Assembly (NCBI GenBank): GCA_021613535.1
Contig: CP075492.1
Location: 11,036,001 to 11,100,000, forward strand
Length of the DNA: 64,000 nucleotides
Direction of reading: 5' to 3'
Source: Adineta vaga
Taxonomy: Eukaryota; Rotifera
In this document: piece by piece, positions 12,203-25,619 of the stretch
Numbering within the stretch: position 1 is the first letter of the stretch
How the letters are laid out: every line of letters begins with the position of its first letter
Notes under the pieces: generated by a model
What the model was told of the DNA's origin: nothing
The model's input: the letters and a program-made list of their open reading frames with translations, nothing else
Database searches by the model: none
Program-made: the position numbers and the translations under genes

Positions 12203-15200
12203 TCAAAACTGACTCCAATTATGTCCATAAATCAATGTATTGCTGACTTCCATATTTCGGGATATATCTTCGGGTATCGAATGTCCTAACCAACGTCGAT
12301 GTAATGTACGATATCGTTCTTCACATAAATGTAATGGATTTCCACGTCTAAAAAAAACAAAAGAAAAATAAATATTTTGTTATCATCAATATTCGAATTG
12401 AAAAATTGTTTCCTAACCGTAAATTTTGATCGGTTTCACCATAATCATCTAAATATGGCGCTGCCAAAAGTGTTCCACGTGTTTTATTACTTCGTCCATA
12501 ATTATTTATATTCAATAAAAGTAATGAACATTCTTTAACACGTAAATAAAGTCCATTTGTACCACAACATTGTTGTGTATGAAGATTACATGGACCACCT
12601 GTATGATCAATATTAAAAAATGATGAAATAATGCCATTGGTTGAGAGAGGACTTGGTGTACTCGTTGATGATGATCGAACAACGACTTCACCACAAACTA
12701 AACATATACATGGTGAACGTATTTCATCACGTGCATATTTATATGGTGCAACACTAAATAAGTTTGTTTTTTAATGAGAAAATCAATTGATTTCTTTATT
12801 TTTTATTTTATTTTATTTTACCCTTGTGAAACTTGATTCATAAGATCAATATATTCTTTTGGTAAAGAATACAATTCATTGATGGCTATTGGATATTTCA
12901 CTAGTGATTTATTAGTAGATAGATTTGAAATCCAATTATTGATCAAATCATTCAAACATCGTTCGTTATCTGTATCTAATAATTCAGACAAACATGTCGG
13001 CAAACCAAGATATCGACAAATAGCCGAATATTCATCTAAATCTATTAAGAAAACTGATAAAATAATTAGATAAATTTCGATTTTTATAAAACCTGTTTCA
13101 ATTGGCCACGAAGTTCCTGTCAAATGATGATAGAAAAGTGCTGAACAACGAAGTAATGGAAGTACTGATTGTTTAAGTTTATCGCAAATAATTTCAAGTG
13201 ACAACATTTGATTGGATGACGATGCCGATCTACAACTCAACATATGAATTTCAGAACGTTTTTTTCAAAATTATCCTACGTTTGATTTTTAGTAATTTTT
13301 TCTATCAATTTTTGAATAGCTTTTATTTCGACATTATCATTAGTCTTCGTATCAGTCTTCATTTGTTGTTGTGATACATCATCTTTTTTTACGAGAGAAT
13401 AGAAAATGATATTTTGTTTTCAAATAAAATCTTACTATTTTCAAATAGAAAGCCTTCACTGGAAAGAATTTGTATGCAATGTGCCATGAAAATCAATCTC
13501 ATCAAATACAAATCATTGAGATTTCCAGTTGGAACATGTGTTAACGATGGTGAGATTTCTTTCGATGCAAATAGAATTGGTAGAGTAAAACAAATTGAAA
13601 TCAACAAATGAAATAGATCAATATCAGCTAATGATGGAATTTGAATATTTGTTCGTGAGAAAAGAAGTACTAGAAGAAAAGAATTGATTTGTTTTTTTAT
13701 CAAACAATTTCCCAACTAACCTGATAATAATTTCAAACAATGTTTACGAATTTTCTCACTATCATTTAATAAACCGTAAACTGCAGCAACTTTCGTTAAA
13801 CAATTAATCAATTCACTTTGTCGAATTGATAATTGTGAAAAGATTGATTTGGAATCAATACGCAACACTTGTTCTATAGATTGAATTGTATATGCACATG
13901 CTGTCCATATTATTAATGGAACACGATCGTTATCATCATCGGGATCAACATTTAATCCATACTGAAATTAATTAAGAAAAAAAATATTTAGATTATAGAA
14001 AGAAAAGAAAAAAATAACTAACCGCATAAACATTTTTACCAAAATTTAATAAACGTTCACGAATACCATCGGAAAAATCTTGAACTCTACAAAAAAAAAA
14101 CTCAGTATAAAAAAACAGAATTGTTAGAAGAAGAAAATGTTTGATTACCTTGAATCGCCAGCAAAACCGAATAATAATTGAAAATTTTGTGCAGCACGTT
14201 CAGCCATCATTTTTGTAATTGATGTTAATGGACATGGATTAAAAAATAATTGTTCTTCATGTGTTTCAATCTCATAACGAGATTCAATACTACCATTCAA
14301 GGCTTTTTCTAAACCATCTAACCATTCACTAAATGTCATCTGAGCTAGTTTTCTTTCAGGTGCAAATGTACGTAGTGATGGTAAAACTGGTATAGTCGTA
14401 TTACTTAAAGTTTGACATAATGGACAAAGAAATTCATTACGATCAGTATCATAATTTGCTGAACCACGTATTCGTAAAGTTCGACGATGATCTTGAGATG
14501 TAATAGAATTATGATATCTAGAGAAAGAGAGAGAGAGAGAAATCATATAAACTTCTTATGTTTCTCTTTGTTTTAATTTACTTTGTCCAACATGAAGCAT
14601 GAATAGCATGACCACATGATGAAACATGTACACCCCAATGAAGATCAGTAGACATAAAAGTTGGATCGAATGCATCCCAATTTTCAATTCGTCGTGATCG
14701 ATTTTTCGATAAAACTCTCGAACTATAAAACAAATGTATACATTGAACAAAACAAGACACAATTCAATTCGATACACTCACTTTTGTACATATGCTGGTA
14801 ATACAATTGCGTCTGCATTCAATTTCACTTCACTATTTTCTTGACAGAAAATACATATTAATGATTGTTTACTGGATTGTGATACATCAGTATCATATGT
14901 TCCTAAACATGATTGTATAACAGGAGATGTCTCATCAATAATCATGGGTTCAAATTTCGATGTTGTATTGGGTGATGTCGATAGAATTTGAAGATCAGAT
15001 GATGATTGTTCATCCATACTTTCCGAACACAAATGAATGTTTTTTTCAATGAAATTTTTCTGTAATTCAGTCATCTGTGCAATCATTTTTGCACGTTTTT
15101 GTACTGCTAGATCTTTTCGTTTACGATGTGCACGTTTGTTTACATCGTCCGCTTCTTGATGAGTAGTAATCATCGATGATGAATTCATTTGTTCATTACT

Positions 15201-18200
15201 TTGATCGAATTTTTTATAGTGCTTGAAGAAATAAAACAAAGATTCGATGGAAGAATGAAATATGTATATACAAACTTTATTCGTGTGATTAAGTAATTCT
15301 CTACAAATTTCAGCTTTACTTGGTAGTTTAAGATGTAATTGAGTAAATAAATTATCAAATTCAAATTTTTGACATTTAGAATAGAATTCAAAATTCGGTT
15401 CACGTTCTTGTTCATAAAGTGCTAAAGTTAATAAATGTAATGCCTATATAGTAGAGTATATTCGAGATTTGCTTTTTCTTTTGCAAAATTTTGTTTTTAT
15501 TTACGCGATTAAGAATAGTTTCAGACCAAAATAAAGCTTTTGGATCTGTAGGTCGATAAAGGCAACCCTTGAGTAATGTTAGAAATATATCACTATCAAG
15601 AAGATGAATTATTGGATGAAATGCATCGGTAAATAGTGGTGGACAAGGAATAAGTAAGGTTACTGGACTTCCATCATTATTTAACTTTCGACGTTTGATT
15701 ATATATTCTTCAGACTAAAAGAATAATGTATTCGATTTAGTATGAAAACTTAAAGACAATTTCTTACTTTGCATTGTTCAGCTTTTGTATAATGATAATA
15801 GAATTGATTGTATTCCATTAATCGATCTGTTTTTAACTCATAATTTCCTTTTGTTGCAGTACCTCGTCTACAAAATCTAGATGTCATTAATCTGGAACGA
15901 TTGTCTTTACTTACTTAAAATCTGCCACTTCTTTCAAAACACTTTCTAAATCTCCTAATCCCTATAATACAAACATTAGTTATAGATCTACGAATTAATA
16001 CGTGTAAAACGAACTGTTTCTAATTGTCCACAATCTTGTAAACCTCGAATTAATTCTGAATGTGCCATTGGTGAAATACATAGTTGATGTATAACTTCTC
16101 GTGTTAATTTTTGTTCATTTGTTACTCTTCCAACACTGGGTTCATATCGTTCGTTGATAATGATTATTAGAAGATGAAGAAATTCTTCCATTACACGAAC
16201 TTTTTCTTTTACTCTCGATTCTGCATCAGGTAGATGACCATTTTCTGGAGTTCTACAATTTTATTAATAGATGTCAAAACGAATTCTTGTTAAAAAAAAA
16301 CAAGAGATTCTTACCGAACCCAATCTAATAAACTAAATTTATGTAGAAGTTGAATTAAAAATGTATCAGCTGGTGTAAATGAAGCACCAACTTGTAAGGC
16401 AAGTATATCTCGATCATACATTTCTTTTCGACATTTTACATTGGAATAGTAATGAATCTTTAAGATGAAAAATATGAAAAACTTTTCTAGTTCAAAACAA
16501 TCTTCTTTTTACTTGATTTGATAAAGAATGGCCATTTCGTTTCCATAGACCTGCTTCATGTTGAGCAGTGAGTACTTGGATACGTAAAGATTCTTCATAG
16601 ACAAAACATGGATGAATTTGATATTTTTCACACTAAAATTTCACACGAACAAATTCGTATTGAATTTAACAAAGAATTTTCAATAGCTGCTCACTAGATT
16701 GTTAAATTTTGTCACCGTATCAGTATATTTTTGTAGATGAACATGTAGAGCTAAAGAGAAGAAAAGATATCTAAACTAATCATATTCGATTATTTATTGA
16801 AATCCTACCAGCAAATAATCGAACAACTGGTATATGAACTGTAATTGGATCTTTAGCCACATCGTATGCAAAACAATCAACTTTAAGATTACGTACAGTT
16901 GTTTTAACAATTGATGCATTGATTGTTTTATCTTTGATTAAATGAGATACATCACTTGTTTTTTCTACTTCTGCTAACACTGAACCGGTAACTTCATAAG
17001 CACGATTTAATAACTCTGCCTATGAAAATAAATGAAGAAGAAGAAGAAGAAGATCTTTCGATTGAATTCATTTGTTTTCATTTACATCATGAGAACACCA
17101 ATCTAATATCGATGCGATAATTGCTTGAATTTTAATGACTAAATTGAAGGCTGTTTCCCATTCGGGATCGAATTCAATATGTTGTCCAACTTGTCGTGTT
17201 ACTTTATCCATACCCTTGATAGAAATACATTTTTAGAAAGAAAAATAATACGAAGAATCGATTATTTACATGCATGTATTTTAATAATTGAAGAAATGAT
17301 TGAAGACCATTGATAAAATTTTCGCGAAGTTCAGGCGTATATTGATCAGGAACAACACCTAGCAGATATCTAAACAAATACAAAGAAAAATGATTTTTCG
17401 ATCTTAATGATAAAGCTTCTTCTCAATACGTAGAACGATCGTTTTAGTTAAAGAAAAGAATACCTTAAGTCGTAAAGAATAGATTGTGCACGTCGAAATT
17501 CATGTTGTACTGCTGTATTTGTTGTTCTTGAAAAAACAAGTCTATCATGATCAAGTTTTGATTGACAATATTTAAGAAAAGAATCTATTATTATTTGAAA
17601 TGCATTATGTGAAGATATTAAATATCTTGCCTAAAGAAAAGATGATTTTGAATTGAAATAAGAAACAAAAAATAATCATATCATTTAAAGCATGTTGTAA
17701 ACATAAGACGTTTTCTTACAAGACTTTGAGTCGCTAATATTTGCACCGACAACTTCAAAAAACAATCAGTACGAGAAATAACAGAAGAATCATCACGATA
17801 TTGTTGAACAATATTCGAATAACACTATAAATTATATGATTAGAAACAAATTTTGCGAGTACTACTACCGACGAGGAAAAACGAAAATTCTTATATTTAC
17901 AACGTGCTTAGATTTTCAATGGAAGGAAAAAAAAAGATTTACCAAAGTTGGTACAGTGTAGATTTGAACAGAGAGATCAGTAAATGAAACGTATTCGTCG
18001 GGATCTTTGACAAAATTTAGCCAAACTGTCGAATAATTCTAAATCATTGATAAGATTTTTATTTTGAACATCGTTTTTCCTCGTCGGATAGAGAGTCATT
18101 ACGCAATATGAGTAGCATTTAAAAGTAATCTAATCTATCTATACGATAGGTCTTTTTTTTTACCAGCTGTGTTTACATACGATTTTGTTATTTTTATCAA

Positions 18201-19813
18201 GGCATTCAATAACTACATAGCTTAGATTAGTAAAAAGAGAAAATATTTTATACTGAAATGCTGTTTTCTTTCCTTTCTCTGTTCACAATTCCTTTTTTGC
18301 TACTCATATTGCGTATTGTAATCATCTCCATTGTTCTTACTTTCATGTACAGAATTGCAAATGTTTTTTTCCATTCAGCATCCATAAAAAAACTAAACAA
18401 TAAATCAAATAATTCTAAATCAAACATTTGATTGTCTTCTTACCTATTAATAAATATTTGATGTAATGCTGATCTTGCACTTTTCCAAACCATTTTTTCA
18501 CCTAGTAAAACTTTTTCTGTCAAAACTATATTTTGTTGATCATCACGTTCCATTTCGCATTCACAAAATAATCGTCGAAAACCATCTGATATGCTGATTA
18601 TATCTTGAAGATAACTTAGAAGTTTTTGTGCAAAATATTGTAATGAAATGAATGAACTCGGATAGATTTCACATTTCAATGGATTATCAGCTGTACGTAT
18701 ACGAATTGTTTGTTGTGCTTCACGACACTGTTCAACTGTACCAATTCGAATCACTGTTCGACCTTCACGATCGACTAACGATGCAAATTCATGTCCTTCT
18801 TGTTTCGTACATTGAATAGCACGACTTAAAACATTAATTACTTGATCATATGTATGAACTTCATCATTGAATAACATTGTTACATATCGTTTATGATCTC
18901 CATCCCAAAATCTAAACGGAAACTTTCATGATAATATCAAAATGAAATAATTCATACTCATTTTTTAATTCATTTGGTATTTCTTGATATTTTTCTGTGA
19001 AAAGTAATTTAATTATAAAACAAAGTAAGATGTGAAATAATTGTTTAGCACGTTGACGAAGATCAACTGGTAAACGATTGAGTATTTCTTCAGATGATTC
19101 ATTTGAATCATCACGTGGTAAATGTAAACTGCAATGTACATGTTGTTTCCAAGCTTCACTATCTCCACAATCACAATATCCTCCACCAGCGGAAACATTC
19201 ATCTAAATCAATGAATTTATCACGTTCTCTTTCGAAATCATTAGACGAAAAGATATTTTCATACTTTATATCGATGATTTCGATGTTCACTTTGAAGAAA
19301 ACAATCCGTACATAGAACACATGTAGGATCAATACAACAATCTCGACAAAAATAAGTTGGTTCTTCAGCTTTAAATAAATGTCCACAAACAGTTGATTGT
19401 TTATTAAATGAACGAATTTTTTCTATTGCTTCATCCGTATTCAATGTTCCGTATAAATAAATATCCAATGGTCGAAAAAGAATTTCTTGTGTACGTTGTT
19501 CAATGATACCTTTTATTAATTGTGTATGATAAACATAACATTGAGGTACAAATGTTTTCCAATGTTCAAATAAGATTTTTTCAAGATCAGTCTTTTGAAG
19601 TAATTCTTCGCCAAATTTATTTCCATCGAAATTAATTAGTTCATCCGATAGTGGTGGTAAATCAATATTTGTTGTGATAGTTGGTAAATTACTATTACTG
19701 TCATCTTCAGCTAAAACCATATTGATAGCATCTTGAATATTGGCAGGATTTATTTCAATATCAAGCATAAATTCATCCGTATCCGATAAATCAATGGAAT
19801 CAGCATCATCCAT
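12203..19813 (-). CDS. UBR2: UBR1/UBR2-type E3 ubiquitin ligase (N-recognin)
   Basis: RING E3 ligase that recognises destabilising N-termini (N-degrons) and ubiquitinates the carrier protein with an E2 of the UBE2A/B type. Start chosen at MDDADSIDLSD. Domains in order: UBR-box zinc finger (about 19420-19100; CGHLFKAEEPTYFCRDC, CVLCTDCF, GGGYCDCGDSEAW), which binds basic N-terminal residues; ClpS-like N-domain (about 18880-18700; MLFNDEVHTYDQVINVL), which binds bulky hydrophobic ones; long helical body; winged-helix part (about 16140-16010); RING-H2 (about 14860-14420; CIFCQ, then HVSSCGHAIHASCW, then FLCPLC); and the C-terminal zinc-containing autoinhibitory domain with YLDDYGETDQNLRRGNPLH, ending near LIYGHNWSQF. 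Many 50-300 bp introns. The full UBR1/2 architecture is present. The ortholog could equally be named UBR1, since the two are vertebrate duplicates. Confidence 0.92.
18100..18315. mobile_element. MITE-like element with 16-bp terminal inverted repeats and TA target duplication
   Basis: Inside a UBR intron (about 18042-18339) the sequence TA-CGCAATATGAGTAGCA at 18100-18117 reappears as a perfect reverse complement at 18298-18315. The outermost TA on each side is what a Tc1/mariner-type target-site duplication would give, leaving an element of 212 bp (18102-18313) with 16-bp terminal repeats. The interior is AT-rich and has no open frame, as in a non-autonomous miniature element. I saw no second copy of the terminal repeat in this window. 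An unrelated chance hairpin is possible but unlikely for an 18-bp perfect match. Confidence 0.55.
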
Positions 19814-20607
19814 AGTCGAGAGAAATTGAAAATAAACAAAAGTCAATTAAATTGTAGATGAAATACAGAAAAAAAATAGAAACTTTATTATCTAAAAAGA
19901 ATAATGACGACTAAGTAATATGTTTTTTTTCTTGTACGACTAACAATTTATTTTTATAAATGCAGTCATGCGACTTATATAACAAGGATAGTGGCGCTTC
20001 TTTATCATTCATGATAGATTCATTTATAGATGGCGGACGTAAACAGCAATGTGATTCGAAAGATATTATTCTATTCTATTCTATTGTATATTAAGAGAAG
20101 GTGATTTCTCAGGTCATTTTTTTCGATTTATGTTGTTTGTTTATAAAATATATTGTAAAGATATTCTTCTTCTATTTATCAAATTGATGAACAAAATCTT
20201 AATAAACAATCAATGTATAGAAATTGTTTTATGATTCACACACAATTCATTTACACTACTTTCTTGTAAAATCGGAATAGAAATGAGATCAATACTTGAC
20301 TTTTCTCGTTTCTTCTAATATAATTCACTTCATATAACATATTTAGAGCGATAGAAAACATCGACACTGTAGAATAGCGCTTGTTGAGTTAGTTCTAACA
20401 ATAGAGGTCACTTTAGGTATAACATCTTCACTCTAATTCGTGCATATTTGACGTCCATCCCGTGGCCAGAAGAGATTCATTTGTTTTGTTTATTTATTTA
20501 CTTATCTTGCTTCCTAGATCGAACATCGTCATCATCTAATCTAACTTACTAGACACGGGTATAGAAGTGAATTAAGAAGTTCTTATTCATTTATTTTAAG
20601 TACAACA
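19814..20607. other. divergent promoter region, UBR/CDC42
   Basis: About 0.8 kb between the start codons of two divergent genes. It contains a short TTCTA repeat near 20070-20085 and no recognisable coding segment. It presumably holds both promoters. Confidence 0.5.
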
Positions 20608-21677
<1,070 letters not shown>

Positions 21678-22659
21678 TAGAAAACGATAAAATCGAATGG
21701 TTCGTGTTCAAAACCAAAGAGAAACAGACAATTTTTTTCTTTGCATCTTTTCTTTTCTTTTCTTTTTTTCTCAACTTAACTAACTTTTCTTTTCGTCTTT
21801 TGTGAGAATTGGTTTCTTCTATTAGATGTATATGTGTTTGTCTATCTCATTGAGTATTATAGAAAGAGAGAAAAAGAGAGAAACGTTGTTTCTTTTCGTC
21901 AAATTAAAAAAAAAACGTAAATGATTTTCTCTTTTTTCTTTTGTCTTCTTTTTTTCTTTCTTTTTCATCAATAATCTCAGCTAATCTTGCGTGTTCCATC
22001 ATCAACTATATATATACATATATACATATCCATGTTTGTCTTTTCTCTATGTCTCTTTTTTTTATCTGTATACCAACAAAATATCTTTTGCCTGGTCTTC
22101 ATCAATAATATAAACGATTGCAAACTTTGAATGCAAACAAATGATTTGTCATTATCATCGTACGATCATTGAAATGTTCGTCTTTGAATGTCATTCATTT
22201 CTTGTTTCTTTTGATTGTTTATCTATCAGCTGGAGATTCAATGTATGATTATTGATTACGAGATTTCTTTTCTTAACATTGAGACAAGTAATATATGACA
22301 ATATATCCATGATTGATGAATTGAACTTTTTGAAAGAACATTTCTATATATATATATATATATATGTAGAACAACAATACATATAAAATTCATCGTTTGA
22401 TTGTTACCCCATAAATTATATCTGACAGTTTAATGAACGTTCTTACTTTACGGTCAACCTTCTGTATGGAGAACCGTTTCTTTCATAAATTAGAAACATT
22501 CCATTAAAGAATTAACAAAAAAATATATTTATACATAGAAATTTGAAAGTTTTTACTAATTCATCAACTATAAAAAGTAATATATCACACTGAACAATCA
22601 CCTAGATGAGAAAATGTAATAATATTTTAGTGCAATCATGGTGATAAGAGAATTATTTC
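21678..22659. other. convergent 3' intergenic region, CDC42/GCAT
   Basis: Pyrimidine-rich tracts (T/C runs around 21740-21960) and TA dinucleotide runs (about 22347-22365) form the 3' flanks of two convergent genes. No coding segment was seen. Confidence 0.5.
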
Positions 22660-24265
22660 TCATTTAATAACATGCAATTGTTGTCCAACTTCAGCGAATG
22701 CATCAATACATCGTTTTAAATCCGTTTTCGAATGAGCACCTGATACTTGTACTCGAATACGTGCACGATCTTTAGGTACCTGTATTAAGACATAGAAAGA
22801 TTCGAAAAGAAAAACATCAGATTAATATTAACATACAACTGGATAACTGAAACCAATGACATAAATTCCTCGTTGTAACATTTCTTCAGCAAATTGACTT
22901 GCTAATCGTGCATCACCTAACATAACGGGACAGATTGGATGACTATCTCCTAAAATCTAATATATATATATATATATATAAATTTAAGCAAATCATTTGA
23001 TCAATCTTTACTTTAAAACCCAATTTTTTCATTTCAGTTCGAAAATAATTTGCATTATCGAGTACACGTCCAGGTAGATTCGTATCTTTTTCAATTAAAT
23101 CGATTGCTTTTATTGCACTTGCAACAATTGATCTAGAATAATAAACGTCGATTCAACGATGAAATTTTATTTTCAATTCACTAACGGTGGAAGTGTATTA
23201 GAAAATAAATACGGCCGAGAACGTTGTCTTAATAAATCAATCAATGCTTTTGATCCAGTTGTATATCCACCAGCAGCACCGCCCAATGCTTTTCCTAATG
23301 TCGAATTAATAATATCGATACTTCCAATCATATTAAAATATTCTTCAGTTCCTCGACCTGTTCGTCCAAAAAATCTTTTAAAACAAAACAAAACAAAATT
23401 TCTCGATCATTCTCAATCATACAAGTAATTCTACCCAGTTGCATGACATTCATCCACAAAAATCAATGCATTATACTTCTCAGCTAAACGTTTTATGTCC
23501 GGTAATGGAGCAATCGATCCATCCATAGAAAATACACCATCAGTAGCAATCAATCGAATAACATTTTCATCCTTTAAACTTTCTTGTAATTTTGCTTCCA
23601 AATCAGACATATCTTTATGTTTATAACGTAAACGTTTAGCTTTACATAAACGAATTCCATCAATAATCGATGCATGATTTAATTCATCCTAAATTCAATC
23701 AAAAACGATCATTATCTGATAAATAAACAATAGATATATCTTACACTAATAACATAATCTTGTTCTTTCAATAATGTTTCGAAAATACCAGCATTTGCAT
23801 CAAAACATGAAATATATAAGATTGTATCTTCTCGTTGATGAAAATTAGCAATACGTTGTTCCACTAAAGATTCTCTTGATTTATTTTCTGTATTCAAAAT
23901 TCAAGAAATAGTTTGAACTTACATTGTTTATGGATAATTTGAGTACCACAAATAAATCGAACCGAACTAAGTCCAGCACCATATTGATCAAGTGCAGTTT
24001 TTGCTGCTTGAATTATTTCGGAATTATTTGCTAAACCCAAATAATTATTTGCACAAAAATTTAATAAATCATTCGACGATTTGTCCACTTTAATATGTGA
24101 ACTTTGACTAGTAGTTATAATTCGTTCAGTTTTCCATGTTCCTGCTTGTCGAATTGAATCAAGTTCTGGATTGATATGTTTATTCAAAACGTCAGTTAAA
24201 GTCGAAAAATATCGTAAAGATCTTTGTCGTAATAATAACAATAGATATGATGATTTCGATATCAT
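22660..24265 (-). CDS. GCAT: glycine C-acetyltransferase (2-amino-3-ketobutyrate CoA ligase), mitochondrial
   Basis: PLP enzyme that cleaves 2-amino-3-oxobutyrate with CoA to glycine and acetyl-CoA, the second step of mitochondrial threonine breakdown. The N-terminus ([20 protein letters not shown]) is Arg/Leu/Ser-rich and lacks acids, like a mitochondrial targeting peptide. Family blocks in order: [29 protein letters not shown], the [11 protein letters not shown]-aspartate block (about 23470-23430), and the lysine block [17 protein letters not shown] (about 23310-23250), whose Lys should hold PLP. It ends in VGQQLHVIK. At least six exons with short introns. The gene lies 119 bp downstream of, and on the same strand as, the Ly6-like gene. 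The length fits the family's roughly 400 residues. Confidence 0.95.
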
Positions 24266-24384
24266 TCTTCTTCTGTCCTTTTACTTTTCGTAGTGACGAT
24301 AAGAATGTATATTTTACTGATAGGATATTTATTTAGAATGAAAGAGAGAGAAAATACTGTTCTTCATGTCGACATCTATTCAGT

Positions 24385-24830
24385 TCAGTTACATAAATCA
24401 AATGAACAAAATGTAAAACAATCAAATGCACGCATACGTTTGACGCAACCTTGATCACGATGATTAATCATATCTTTGATGATAGTATATTCAACTGAAT
24501 TTGTCGACATACAACCACGTTGACGGTTGTATCAACTATACACAATAAAACAAAACAAAAAATCATTTCGAAAATAGAAAACTATTATGTTTACTGGTTC
24601 GATGAAACCATGAATAGCATACATCATCAGTATGTTCACACTGGTGTACTTCATTAACCGAAGGTGTTGTACACGATGGATCGGTTCTTTCACATGTTTT
24701 ACACGTAAGCGCTTCAGCTTAATGAATAAAATTCGATATGATAATAGTAAAAAGTTCTATACTTACTTATAGATAAGATCAAGCTTAGAAGAAGAACTAT
24801 ACGGAGAACAAAATTTCTTGTTGAGTACAT
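24385..24830 (-). pseudogene. small secreted cysteine-rich Ly6/three-finger-like gene, last junction out of frame
   Basis: Exon 1 (24767-24830) encodes a signal peptide, MYSTRNFVLRIVLLLSLILS. Exon 2 (24595-24717) joins in frame through a clean GT-AG intron and gives TCKTCERTDPSC, then HQCEHTDDVCYSWF. A third segment (24385 to about 24535) reads GCMSTNS, then GCVKRMRAFDCFTFC and ends SFDLCN, the typical Cys-Asn end of a Ly6/uPAR three-finger domain. Exon 2 leaves one base over, but joining to the AG at 24536-24537 does not enter this frame, which also has a TGA directly after the acceptor. Either the acceptor is unusual, the sequence carries a small indel, or the gene is broken. An acceptor-like AG lies 1 nt before the ATG. 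Ly6 members are secreted or GPI-anchored; I see no hydrophobic GPI tail. The family call rests on cysteine spacing only. Confidence 0.5.
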
Positions 24831-25609
24831 TCTGAAGATATTAATTCAAAAGGAAAAACTCGATTCTATTCTCTACAACAGACAATAACAAAATAAAGAC
24901 TTATTAATCATAAAAAGCTCGATCTCTCCTGAGTTTTCAGCAAATGAAGAAGGAAAACTTTCATTCTAAATATCACAACTATGGAAACTGAAGAAACATT
25001 CATTAGATGAATGTATCTAGAACAATTAAGTAAATTAAATGCAACATTTTACTGACAAGGCAATGTTTTGTTGATATTATTAGTTTTAGATCCATTTTTT
25101 TACATGATAGAAAGAACATAACTAAGAATTTCAATCATTTTCCTTTACATATTAAAATTAATACAGAAAAATAATTAATCAATGGAAAGTATCATTTTTT
25201 TTGAAAGATAATATTAATATAATATGATTAATCGTTGTTATATACTATCAAATATCTTTCTCTATTCAAATGATGATCAATCATATGTTACATACATAAA
25301 TCACCTTTGTCGATGAGACTTTTTTTCAATCTCAATAGATTTCGATTTCATCATTAAGTGTTCTTCAATGAATGACATATCTCTTTGTTTCTAGTTTTCA
25401 GAGAATTGAATGGATCGTTGAAAAAAATCTATCGATTGACATTGAATATCATCAATACAAAAGAATCTGTTCTGTTTTATTTGTATGTCGCACACAGACA
25501 AAAAAAGTTCTTTTTACAATAAAAACAAAAGAAAAAAGAAAGAAAAAAATATATATATATAATGAGTGAGAGAGTAAGAAAAAAGAAGAATAAAGCATTC
25601 GTCCAATTG
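24831..25609. other. intergenic region, PLEKHG5-like/Ly6-like
   Basis: AT-rich spacer of about 0.8 kb between two minus-strand genes: the 3' flank of the RhoGEF and the 5' flank of the small secreted gene. The open frame at 25372-25569 is lysine-rich low complexity and is not annotated. Confidence 0.45.
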
Positions 25610-25619
25610 CTACACTTCT
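25610..25619 (-). other. 10-nt terminal coding exon of the PLEKHG5-like gene
   Basis: The preceding exon ends at 25681 before GTAAGT. Unspliced, it would read into TAA and end in DAT. The next acceptor, ATATTTTAG (AG at 25620-25621), is followed by AGAAGTGTAG. Joining gives GCC-ACA-GAA-GTG-TAG, so the protein ends DATEV. The in-frame join and the PDZ-ligand end make this exon credible. Confidence 0.75.
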
